Shown piece by piece: positions 37,279 to 44,785 of a DNA stretch of 64,000 bases. The number at the start of each line of letters is the position of its first letter. The first letter of the stretch is position 1. The translations under genes and the position numbers were made by a program. Location: NCBI RefSeq assembly GCF_002088945.1, contig NZ_NCSU01000011.1, positions 434,001-498,000 on the forward strand, written 5' to 3'. Origin of the DNA: Henriciella pelagia (GTDB lineage Bacteria; Pseudomonadota; Alphaproteobacteria; Caulobacterales; Hyphomonadaceae). A model generated the notes under the pieces. That model worked only from the letters and a program-made list of their open reading frames with translations, ran no database searches and was not told where the DNA came from.

Positions 37279-40200
37279 CATGCTGCTTCCGCGGCTTCGA
37301 CGGTAGGCTCGCTCGCTGGCGTGGTGTCTGCACCAACCAGGTCGGGCGGAATGGCTATGGGCACGACCTGCAGCAAATTATCGTCCGTCAAAACAGCCGT
37401 GACGACAAATTCCTGCCAGCCGATCATCACACGCAACTTGTATTCACCTGCAGCGAGGTTCTCGAATGCATATTGCCCGAAAGATGCGGACGCTGCTTCG
37501 GTGGTGTTGGATGTTTGCGTCTCGATCAGCTGGATCGTCTGCCCTTCCAGGCGCTGATCGCCCGGAGAGGCCTTGCCGTCACCATCCATGTCGATAAAGA
37601 CGGCGCCGCGCAGCTGCCCAGACATGATGACCGGGATCTCGACATTCGTCCTGCGTCCACTAGAGATCGTCGCCTTCGACATCTGACCTTCCGCGACCAT
37701 GCAGCCGAGCGGAAGGCTCTGCCGACTGATCGAAAGGCCGAACAGGCCCTCTTTCATGTTCTGGATCGTGAAATTCCCGTCCCTGTCTGCAGCGAAGGAC
37801 AGACGCGTGCCTTTCACACTGACCCGAGCACCTGGCAGCCCCGGCTCGTTCTCCTGCCGAACGCCGTCTCGATTGAGGTCGACAAACACCCTGCCCGTCA
37901 GCACACCGCGATCTTCAAGCGGGATCGTGTGCTTTCGCGGCTCGTTGAATGTGATGGTTCCACGAATGGCTACGGACAGGTCGTTCTGTCCTTGCAGGTC
38001 GTCGAAATACGTCGCGACAAACTCCGTCTTGGCGTTGATGAGGTAGCGCGCCTGCAAATTGGCAAAATAGCGGGTTGCATTATCGTCCGGCTTCACGCTT
38101 GTTAGCGCGGCGAACTGGCCATCTACAGTGACTCTGTCTCCGAGTTTCGCACCCGTCGAGAACGCCGCCGAAGCGCCGGCCCGCAGGGACGCACGACCAT
38201 CGATCCAGGCAAGAGTTGTAGACGGCGCTACCGATGCGAATGCTCCATCACCGAAGCTCTTGCGCAGAGGGTTGGTCTGCACGGTAACGACAGCCTGCTG
38301 GGTCGTGCCCGCCTCACCCTCTTGTGACGTGAAACTTGCCTGACCATTGCCCCAGTCAAATCGCTGGAAAGCGCGCGCGCGGACCGAAACGGCATCTGAA
38401 CCCGCTCCAGCGGTCTCCGCCCGCGTCTGATCGACGTCGATAGACAGATCCGGTCCTTCCCGCCCGATGCGCGTACTCACCGAGGCAGCCAGCGACCGCG
38501 TCGTGATTTCATTGCTGCCCGACACATGGTTGTAACTTACCCGCGCGCCGACCGCGACGTATTGCAGGACGCCCCATGAGTCAGCGCTCCGCCAGTCCGT
38601 CGAGGCATAACCGCCGGTGCGCGCGCCAATCCGGTTGTCAAACACACCCTCAAAAGCGGACTCGCTTGCAGCAGCAGCGAACTTTTCGCCATCCCGGTAA
38701 GCAGTAATGGCGGCATTGATCTGGTCAGTCAGCTTATATCGGGTCTCAACGCGGGCACGCATTTCCAGACCTGAACCAATGGAAGTGTCGAAATGGCCCG
38801 CATCAGCTGAGAGATACACAGATTGAAGCGGGCCTTCCTGGTCGCCTGTGTCGAACACTTTCTGGCCGGACAATACGAATGCCGACGTGTTGCCATCATC
38901 GGAGGTCTTCATCGATACGCCGAGTTCCTGCGCACCATCCAGCTGCATCAGCCGCACGCCTGCAGCAAAGTCGGCGAATTCCGGCTTTGACGCGGTCTCG
39001 CTAAGCCGTTCAGACCCAGTCAGCGTGACGCCGGCAGCCACCGCAACGATCGACCCGTCATCCGTCTGTTCTCGATAAGACAGACCGCGAATACGAGAGA
39101 CATCTACCCCGGACAATTCGCGGAACCGGTCGCTATAATCACCTACGCTACCAACCCAGCCATCCAGGCTCTGCACGTCGAGAGACAACCAGCGTGGTTG
39201 CAGCTCTTTCGAACGCTGAAGGCCGCCAGCACTCTCATAGGTCAGGCGCGAGTTGAAACGGGCGACGCGGCTACTGAATTCGGCGCGAACCGGACCGCGA
39301 TCGCTCAGCTGGTAGCTGAGGGCTTCGGGCGTAAACGGCGTATTGCCGATTTCTGAAGCCACCATTTCGCCTGGTAGCGCCGCACCGTCCAGCCTGTCAC
39401 CGAGTTGCACATTGATACGGTTGGAGCCGGACTGCACGGTGATATGCGTACCCGTAAGCGTTTCAATTGCGGAGAATGGCAGAAGCAGTTGATCGCGATC
39501 GGCGAACGACATGTTCGCTGCCACACCGCGCGGCGTCCCGTTGATCGAGATAAGCCCCGATGCAAGGTCTAGCCGGATTACCGCAGAATCCTGAGCGCGA
39601 ACAATTGTGACGAAGCCTGACTCAGACCTCACCTCATGCCCAAGAGCCGCAGCCACCGGGCGCAATGGCACCAGCAGAACAGGCCCAATCGTTCGCGCCT
39701 CACTGCCACGCGCATCGATTGGTCGCCCGTTGACCCACAGATCGAAATCGAATCTCGACCGAAGCCGCTGGTCAAGAACGAAAACCAATTCGCCATCGGC
39801 GGCGTGGCTGAGAACGGTGCCAGTAAGGACGGCGACAGCATTCGGGTCGAGCCAAAGACTGGCTTGCTCTGCCGGCTCAAAGTTTGGCAATTTGCCAAGA
39901 ACAACGCCGTTCGAGCGAACCTTGCCGTCGGCAAAGTCGAGCGTCATTACCGCTCCATCCTGCATGCGGAAGTAACTCAGGATTGTGCCTTTACGCTCGA
40001 ACCGGCCGTGCAGGATTTCGGCAATCGGTTCCGCCTGCAGCAGGTAAGCTTCGCTGTGAGGCGTCACTCGGCGCGTCCGCACGGATGTCACGACACCGTC
40101 CACGGTGATGTCCCGGTACTCGATTGGCGTTCCGTCGGTGATCAATGCCCCCGCTTGTACTGTCTGGCCGTCGCCGGAAACGACATATGCCTCTGGCTGC

Positions 40201-40313
40201 GTGACCGTCAGCGAATCATTGCGCGCACCGTCCTGCGCTGCTGTGACCGGAGTCGCAGCCAGCACAATCAATGTCACAAGGACAGATATGTCGAACCGGA
40301 GAGCCATTCTCAT
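37278..40313 (-). CDS. Large outer-membrane-type protein with stalk domains and SdrD/Cna-B-like repeats
   Basis: I do not recognise a named family for the whole 1011-residue protein. A signal peptide (about 1-26, cleaved near VTAA) is followed by a beta-rich segment (to about 180). Two copper-amine-oxidase-N-like stalk units follow (LLVPLRPVAAALGHEV and QLLLPFSAIETLTG). Then comes a long region (about 330-800) of alternating amphipathic strands resembling an outer-membrane barrel or usher. Two Cna-B/SdrD-like domains (about 803-895 and 898-985) follow, with calcium-type loops DLNRDGVRQENEPG and DMDGDGKASPGDQ, and an Ala/Glu tail. It may be a surface-exposed channel or usher. Encoded 28 bases after a small secreted protein in one operon. 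Confidence 0.7.
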   Translation of the reverse strand: MRMALRFDISVLVTLIVLAATPVTAAQDGARNDSLTVTQPEAYVVSGDGQTVQAGALITDGTPIEYRDITVDGVVTSVRTRRVTPHSEAYLLQAEPIAEILHGRFERKGTILSYFRMQDGAVMTLDFADGKVRSNGVVLGKLPNFEPAEQASLWLDPNAVAVLTGTVLSHAADGELVFVLDQRLRSRFDFDLWVNGRPIDARGSEARTIGPVLLVPLRPVAAALGHEVRSESGFVTIVRAQDSAVIRLDLASGLISINGTPRGVAANMSFADRDQLLLPFSAIETLTGTHITVQSGSNRINVQLGDRLDGAALPGEMVASEIGNTPFTPEALSYQLSDRGPVRAEFSSRVARFNSRLTYESAGGLQRSKELQPRWLSLDVQSLDGWVGSVGDYSDRFRELSGVDVSRIRGLSYREQTDDGSIVAVAAGVTLTGSERLSETASKPEFADFAAGVRLMQLDGAQELGVSMKTSDDGNTSAFVLSGQKVFDTGDQEGPLQSVYLSADAGHFDTSIGSGLEMRARVETRYKLTDQINAAITAYRDGEKFAAAASESAFEGVFDNRIGARTGGYASTDWRSADSWGVLQYVAVGARVSYNHVSGSNEITTRSLAASVSTRIGREGPDLSIDVDQTRAETAGAGSDAVSVRARAFQRFDWGNGQASFTSQEGEAGTTQQAVVTVQTNPLRKSFGDGAFASVAPSTTLAWIDGRASLRAGASAAFSTGAKLGDRVTVDGQFAALTSVKPDDNATRYFANLQARYLINAKTEFVATYFDDLQGQNDLSVAIRGTITFNEPRKHTIPLEDRGVLTGRVFVDLNRDGVRQENEPGLPGARVSVKGTRLSFAADRDGNFTIQNMKEGLFGLSISRQSLPLGCMVAEGQMSKATISSGRRTNVEIPVIMSGQLRGAVFIDMDGDGKASPGDQRLEGQTIQLIETQTSNTTEAASASFGQYAFENLAAGEYKLRVMIGWQEFVVTAVLTDDNLLQVVPIAIPPDLVGADTTPASEPTVEAAEAA

Positions 40314-40341
40314 GCGCCGAACGCCGGCGCAGCCTCAATAA

Positions 40342-40635
40342 TCAGCAGGCAGGAGCACTGGTCAGCGCACGGCATTCCGGCGATGACGGGCCGTCTTCGG
40401 CAAGCTGGGCAGGAAAGCTCTGGCGACCGACTCTACCCGACGAGTGGACAACGATTTGCGGATGGGATGACAAGCTGCTTAATTCGAACGTCTGATCCAG
40501 CGTGGTCACGCTCCGTCCGTCAGTTACCTGCTCCACTGTCCTGGACAACCACACATCGGCACTGCGAGAATCCGCAAGAGCACTGCCCGCAAAGGCCAGC
40601 GCTCCAGCCAGCAGGCCAGATCGCAATGAAAACAT
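40342..40635 (-). CDS. Small secreted protein of unknown function, partner of the 1011-residue protein
   Basis: 97 residues. The start is ATG 40635, with GGGTG nine bases upstream. A clear signal peptide (LLAGALAFAGSALA, cleavage near residue 19) leaves a mature chain of about 78 residues with two Cys near the C terminus that could form a disulfide. No family was recognised. It is the first gene of a two-gene minus-strand operon, and its stop lies 28 bases before the large outer-membrane-type gene, so an accessory, subunit or secreted-substrate role is a reasonable inference. Confidence 0.6.
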   Translation of the reverse strand: MFSLRSGLLAGALAFAGSALADSRSADVWLSRTVEQVTDGRSVTTLDQTFELSSLSSHPQIVVHSSGRVGRQSFPAQLAEDGPSSPECRALTSAPAC

Positions 40636-40841
40636 TTTAACACCCAATAATTATTCTTCTTGGGGAAATCGTAGCTGCAGGCGGTTAATATCCACCTTAA
40701 AGGGCTGCATCTGCAGCAAGGGAAAGGCTCAGGCAGAGCGACATCTGGCCCCACGACACGTCGACCTGTTTGTGCAATCGATGAAGCAAGCTCACCACGC
40801 TCAAACGAATTTCGCGGAATTCCCATCAAAGGCGCGTCATA

Positions 40842-41384
40842 ATGCCTGAATTTAAAACAATATTTTCTATTTTTTCAGCTCTTGCAGTGCTGGCTGCTTG
40901 TGGTGGTGTCGAAAATCAGTCCCCCGATGCGCCTCAACAGCCTGAGATCACCTCGACGGGGAGTGGAGGCGATACTTCCTCTGCCAGGAGCCCCGAGGGC
41001 TCAGGCGATTTCTCAGCACTGCCCGCGCCCTATTCTGAGGCAAGCTATTCTCTGGGGCGGCGGACCTTCAAACTTTGCGCAGCCTGCCACACAGTGACCG
41101 AAGGCGGTCAGAATCTGGTCGGCCCTAACCTTCACGGCATCTTTGGGCGCAAAGCCGGTTCACTGGAGCGTTTTAATTATTCGAGCGCGCTGAAAGAAGC
41201 GGATTTCGTTTGGACGCCGAAGCATGTTGATGAATGGCTTGCCAATCCGAAATCCTACCTGCCGGGAAACAATATGAGCTTTCTCGGCGTACGGAAGCCA
41301 ACCGACCGCACTGCTGTCATCGCCTATCTGATGCTGGAAAGTGGATACACGCCGCCTGCGGCGCCTCCGTCAGAAGATCCGTGA
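40842..41384 (+). CDS. Lipoprotein c-type cytochrome (class I)
   Basis: 180 residues. A lipobox LAAC (Cys20) indicates membrane anchoring, followed by a 45-residue disordered Ser/Gly/Pro/Glu linker and a cytochrome c2-like domain. The haem motif is CAACH (C79-H83), with VGPNLHGIFGRKAG and the axial Met145 in NNMSFLG. It probably shuttles electrons from the bc1 complex to terminal oxidases while tethered. The 3' end overlaps the opposite-strand outer-membrane protein gene by 15 bases. The 206-base region upstream separates it from the divergent small secreted protein gene. Confidence 0.93.
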   Translation: MPEFKTIFSIFSALAVLAACGGVENQSPDAPQQPEITSTGSGGDTSSARSPEGSGDFSALPAPYSEASYSLGRRTFKLCAACHTVTEGGQNLVGPNLHGIFGRKAGSLERFNYSSALKEADFVWTPKHVDEWLANPKSYLPGNNMSFLGVRKPTDRTAVIAYLMLESGYTPPAAPPSEDP

Positions 41385-42068
41385 AATTGCCAGGAATACG
41401 GCGCTTTCTTCAAATTCGCCGCCAAATTCGGTGAGCGATCCGATAGAAAGCTCAAACGTCTCTGCCTTCCAGAGATACTCGAACTGGTACTTGCTGGAAC
41501 CGGCATTATGGGTGCCATCGTCGAACCAGGCTTGCGAGATCGCCCAGACGTTCGAAAAAACCTCCTGACCGTAGCCGACCTCGAAGCGTTTGCGGTTGCA
41601 GCCGTCTTCGTGAATACGATAGGCAGCCTCTGCAAACCAGAACGCCGGCACGGACTTCTTTTTGAGCTTGTAGGTCAGCGATTGCCCAAGCCCGGCCCTG
41701 GCCTCAGCGCCTAACGCTTCGCAAGCGGCTGCACCACCAATCGCAGCGCCCCTCAGCACGCCGCCCTCCAAGGACACGACGATGCTGGGAGAGAACCGAA
41801 AACCGCGCCTTGCTGTCGCGCGCCAGCCATCTGAGCTGAATTCCGGGTAGCGGTCGAAATCCAGCCGTTCATACTTGAAAGTGGCGGTCCACTGATCGGT
41901 TACACCATATTCGGAGTAAGTATCGTAGCGCACCGCATTCAGCGACTGAACGGATGATCGTGATATCGCAAGACGGGTATAGAATTCGTCGTCATGGCGG
42001 GTCCAGGGACCGGCATTCGCAGCCGGAGCCCAGCACGCGATCGCAACGAGACAGCCCCACCTCAGCAT
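41370..42068 (-). CDS. Putative outer-membrane beta-barrel protein
   Basis: 232 residues with a signal peptide (cleavage after ANA, near residue 19) and alternating amphipathic strands throughout. The chain ends SAVFLAISRIF with a terminal Phe, the usual signal for BamA-dependent insertion. Two Cys (CEALGAEA and DGCNRKR) may pair on an extracellular loop. No specific family was recognised. Monocistronic by appearance, downstream of the MarR gene on the same strand with 53 bases between. Confidence 0.7.
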   Translation of the reverse strand: MLRWGCLVAIACWAPAANAGPWTRHDDEFYTRLAISRSSVQSLNAVRYDTYSEYGVTDQWTATFKYERLDFDRYPEFSSDGWRATARRGFRFSPSIVVSLEGGVLRGAAIGGAAACEALGAEARAGLGQSLTYKLKKKSVPAFWFAEAAYRIHEDGCNRKRFEVGYGQEVFSNVWAISQAWFDDGTHNAGSSKYQFEYLWKAETFELSIGSLTEFGGEFEESAVFLAISRIF

Positions 42069-42121
42069 AGACGGAAGGCGTTATAGGCCCTCCGTCATAC
42101 GTTGAAAAGTGTGCGCCCAGA

Positions 42122-42616
42122 TTAAAGGCGGAAGCGGATCTGGTCAGACCAGAAGCGCTCAAGTCGCGAGACAGTCTTGTTGAGCTGCGTCAGATCGTTC
42201 GGGCGGACGCTGGCCGTCGGCTCCAGTGCGGTCGCCTGCTTGGCAAAGAGGCCTTCCACTCGCTCGCGTACCTTGTGACCGCGATCTGTCAGTCGAAGGT
42301 GAACCGTTCGTTTGTCTGCTTCGGAGCGCGACTGGAGCAAATATCCGCCCTCTTGCAGCTTCTTGATGTTATAGGACAGGCTCGTTCCAGCAAAAGCGCC
42401 TCGGGCACGAAGCGTGGAAGCCGGCGTTTCGCCCTCGCCAATTTCATAGAGCAGCAGGGCCTGGACACCTGTGAGGTGGCGCTCGCCGCCCCGCTCTAGA
42501 TCATCCTTGACGACATCGTGCAGACGGCGATGAGCCTGCTCGAGCAGCGAAAGGGATTTCAGGAAAGATTCAGCAACCGTGTCTTCACCGGTCACTGCTT
42601 GCGCAGCGTTGTTCAT
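42122..42616 (-). CDS. MarR family winged-helix regulator
   Basis: About 164 residues. Start chosen at ATG 42616 (GGTGG just upstream); ATG or GTG starts up to 42634 are in frame. The winged helix reads LTGVQALLLYEIG, GTSLSYNIKKLQEGGYL (recognition helix) and SEADKRTVHLRLTDRG (wing), flanked by dimerisation helices. It resembles the LdtR-like alphaproteobacterial MarR group, but no effector can be named. A CAAC-N4-GTTG inverted repeat lies directly over its upstream start region and could serve autoregulation. The downstream gene is the outer-membrane barrel protein. Confidence 0.9.
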   Translation of the reverse strand: MNNAAQAVTGEDTVAESFLKSLSLLEQAHRRLHDVVKDDLERGGERHLTGVQALLLYEIGEGETPASTLRARGAFAGTSLSYNIKKLQEGGYLLQSRSEADKRTVHLRLTDRGHKVRERVEGLFAKQATALEPTASVRPNDLTQLNKTVSRLERFWSDQIRFRL

Positions 42617-42943
42617 ATTTACCACCATCATCACTCAACTTTTGTTGTAGTTTGAATAGAGTTACGCCGATCTTCCTGATATTTCGTTAAACATGGCCGT
42701 TCCGGACGCCCGATTCGTTAATGTTTCGCCCCGATTCTATTCATTTTCGCTGTTTTGAGGATCGGCTTCACGTCAATTATTCTACACCCAACATAGAATT
42801 GCGCATGCGCTGATGCGGTGTTGCTCACTGGATTACTTATTGCAGATTGAACTGCAGCCGGTTGCTTGCGTCGTACTGCTGGTACCGTGATGGCATTATG
42901 ATAAGTTAAAGCCAGCGCAACCAAATCAGGATACCCGGCGCCC
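42617..42943. other. Intergenic region between marR-like and pilZ genes
   Basis: 327 bases with divergent genes on each side, so it carries two promoters. Besides the candidate MarR operator, it holds a perfect 10-base palindrome (GCGCATGCGC, 42801-42810), a TGCAG-N6-CTGCA repeat (42841-42856) and two GATTC (GANTC, CcrM-type) sites at 42712 and 42733. No protein gene or RNA is convincing. Confidence 0.45.
42636..42647. promoter_or_regulatory. Candidate MarR operator
   Basis: Inverted repeat CAAC-TTTT-GTTG placed 20-31 bases upstream of the chosen MarR start, a typical site for autorepression. Short arms, judged by eye. Confidence 0.3.
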
Positions 42944-43219
42944 ATGGAAGAATATCGCGAGCACGTACGGTTTCAGATCAACACAACCGGAACGCTGATC
43001 CTGGAATCGGGCTTCAAGGTTACGTTTGTGGTGAAGGACATTTCTCAACGCGGGGCGAAGCTTTTATTGTCAAATACCTTCGTTGTCCCCGAGAAGTTCA
43101 TTATCGAAATCGTGAGCCCGGATCATCAGAAAATAAAGAAATGCAAGGCGGCCAAGCAGTGGCAACGGGGGCCCTTGCTCGGCGTTCGCCTGATCTCATC
43201 TGAAACCATCACGCTATAA
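42944..43219 (+). CDS. PilZ domain protein, likely c-di-GMP receptor
   Basis: 91 residues, a single PilZ domain. The c-di-GMP-binding residues are kept: R5-EHV-R9 and D32-I-S34-QR-G37 (KDISQRGAKL), followed by the beta-barrel strands. Stand-alone PilZ proteins switch motility, adhesion or polysaccharide output; the target is unknown here. The stop is followed within five bases by an AGGAG Shine-Dalgarno that serves the GNAT gene, so the pair is probably co-transcribed. Confidence 0.92.
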   Translation: MEEYREHVRFQINTTGTLILESGFKVTFVVKDISQRGAKLLLSNTFVVPEKFIIEIVSPDHQKIKKCKAAKQWQRGPLLGVRLISSETITL

Positions 43220-43235
43220 TCTCAGGAGCGAGCCA

Positions 43236-43784
43236 ATTCCGGATATTACGATTGGACCTGCCGGCCCCTCTGATATCCCCCGCCTGATTGAAGTTGATCT
43301 GGCCGCCGGACAGCTGTTCGCCCCCACCGGCCTTCTTAGCGGCGAGGCCCTTAAAGATCACGTACCCAAGCATATCATGCAGGAGGCGATACGATCCCAT
43401 CGTCTCGACGTCGCAAGAGTCCCCGATGGACGAGCCGTCGGATTCACCCTCGTAACCTTGAAACCGACCGCCCTCTATCTTGATCAGATCAGCGTCCACC
43501 CGGAATATGGTCGATCCGGCATCGGACGGTCATTGATGCGCCAGCTGGTGACGAAGGCCAGGGAGCTGGGCCAGACCAGAATCGTGCTTTCGACCTTTCG
43601 CGATGTTGAATGGAACGGCCCCTTCTATGCGAGCCTGGGCTACAAACCGGTGAAACGCACAGATTACGAACCGTTCATGGTCGATATTGAAAAAGCGCAA
43701 GCCCCGTTCATGGACGTTTCAAAGCGCATCTTTATGAGAAAGCGTATTCGCAAGCGGTTCATTCGCGCTAAGAAGCCCGTATGA
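43236..43784 (+). CDS. GNAT family N-acetyltransferase with apparent AUU start
   Basis: 182 residues if initiated at ATT 43236. The frame reads IPDITIGPAGPSDIPRLIEV, a typical GNAT beta1-alpha1, and continues through LDQISVHPEYGRSGIGRSLM, the acetyl-CoA loop (Q/RxxGxG/A as YGRSGIG), to GPFYASLGYKPV. No ATG, GTG or TTG occurs between the upstream in-frame stop (43191) and ATG 43377, which would delete beta1-alpha2. AGGAG (43224-43228) stands exactly seven bases before the ATT. Substrate unknown. The C terminus is basic. The stop overlaps hemB as ATGA. Confidence 0.82.
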   Translation: MPDITIGPAGPSDIPRLIEVDLAAGQLFAPTGLLSGEALKDHVPKHIMQEAIRSHRLDVARVPDGRAVGFTLVTLKPTALYLDQISVHPEYGRSGIGRSLMRQLVTKARELGQTRIVLSTFRDVEWNGPFYASLGYKPVKRTDYEPFMVDIEKAQAPFMDVSKRIFMRKRIRKRFIRAKKPV

Positions 43785-44785
43785 CTTCTCCATTTCCACA
43801 GCAGTTCCCGACCACACGGCTCAGGCGCCTTCGCCAGAATGGCTGGATCAGGTCTCTCACCTCTGAAAACGTGCTCACTCCATCGGACCTGATATGGTCG
43901 ATGGTCGTGCACGATGGCGATGAGGCGCGCATACCCGTCGGTTCGATGCCCGACCTCTATCGTCTGAATGTTTCTGAGGCCGTCAAGGCTGCCCGAAAGG
44001 CCAGCAGCCTGAATATTCCAGCGATCGCAATTTTCCCGCACATCAATCCGTCGCGAAAAGACGAAACAGGCCGAGAAGCCCTGAATCCGGACGGGCTTAT
44101 TCCTGATGTCATCAAGGCAATGAAAGACGCAGCGCCAGATGTTGGCATTATCTGCGATGTCGCTCTGGATCCCTACACATCGCATGGACATGACGGGCTG
44201 ATCGATTCCGAAGGCTACGTCTTGAATGACGAGACCAGCGAAATGCTGGTGCAGCAAGCGATTGTCCAGGCGGAAGCCGGCGCAGATGTGGTCGCGCCAT
44301 CGGACATGATGGATGGCCGGATTGGAGCCATCCGCAAAGCCCTGGAGGCGGCGGGGCACACCAATACGATGATCCTCTCCTACGCAGCGAAATATGCCAG
44401 CGGCTTCTATGGTCCTTATCGCGATGCCATTGGCTCGGCGACTGCCCTGAAGGGCGACAAGAAAACCTATCAGCAAAACCCAGCGAATAGCGATGAAGCC
44501 TTGCGTGAAGTGGCCATGGACATTGCTGAGGGCGCCGACATGGTGATGGTCAAGCCCGGCCTGCCCTATCTCGACATTGTCCGCAGGGTTTCCGAAACCT
44601 TCGCCATCCCGACGATCGCCTTTCAGGTCTCAGGTGAATATGCTCAGATAAAGGCGGCTAGCGCGCGCGGCTGGATCGATGGAGACCGGGTCATGATGGA
44701 AACCCTGCTTTCCTTCAAGAGGGCCGGCGCCGCTGGAATTATCACCTACTTTGCCGAATACGCAGGCGAACTCCTGAACGACTGA
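43781..44785 (+). CDS. hemB: Delta-aminolevulinic acid dehydratase (porphobilinogen synthase)
   Basis: A 334-residue haem-pathway enzyme condensing two ALA molecules into porphobilinogen. Schiff-base lysines K204 (YAAKYASGFYGP) and K258 (MVMVKPGLPYLD) are present. The metal loop reads DVALDPYTSHGHDG without the zinc Cys triad, i.e. the magnesium-type alphaproteobacterial form. Start overlaps the GNAT stop (ATGA), and its stop shares one base with the dacB ATG (TGATG), so three genes may be translated in series. Confidence 0.97.
   Translation: MTSPFPQQFPTTRLRRLRQNGWIRSLTSENVLTPSDLIWSMVVHDGDEARIPVGSMPDLYRLNVSEAVKAARKASSLNIPAIAIFPHINPSRKDETGREALNPDGLIPDVIKAMKDAAPDVGIICDVALDPYTSHGHDGLIDSEGYVLNDETSEMLVQQAIVQAEAGADVVAPSDMMDGRIGAIRKALEAAGHTNTMILSYAAKYASGFYGPYRDAIGSATALKGDKKTYQQNPANSDEALREVAMDIAEGADMVMVKPGLPYLDIVRRVSETFAIPTIAFQVSGEYAQIKAASARGWIDGDRVMMETLLSFKRAGAAGIITYFAEYAGELLND

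Noticed and set aside
39636-40640. A 334-residue plus-strand open frame opposite the 1011-residue gene
   Set aside because: Low-likelihood composition and no motif; it also covers the small secreted gene, which has a real signal peptide and Shine-Dalgarno.
42801-42810. GCGCATGCGC palindrome as a defined regulator site
   Set aside because: Ten-base palindromes occur by chance in GC-rich DNA and there is no second copy or known consensus.
42718-42945. A 75-residue minus-strand open frame in the MarR/PilZ gap
   Set aside because: No ribosome site, no signal or domain, and it would occupy the promoters of both neighbours.
43664-44476. A 270-residue minus-strand open frame opposite hemB
   Set aside because: hemB is complete with both catalytic lysines; the antisense frame shows no domain.
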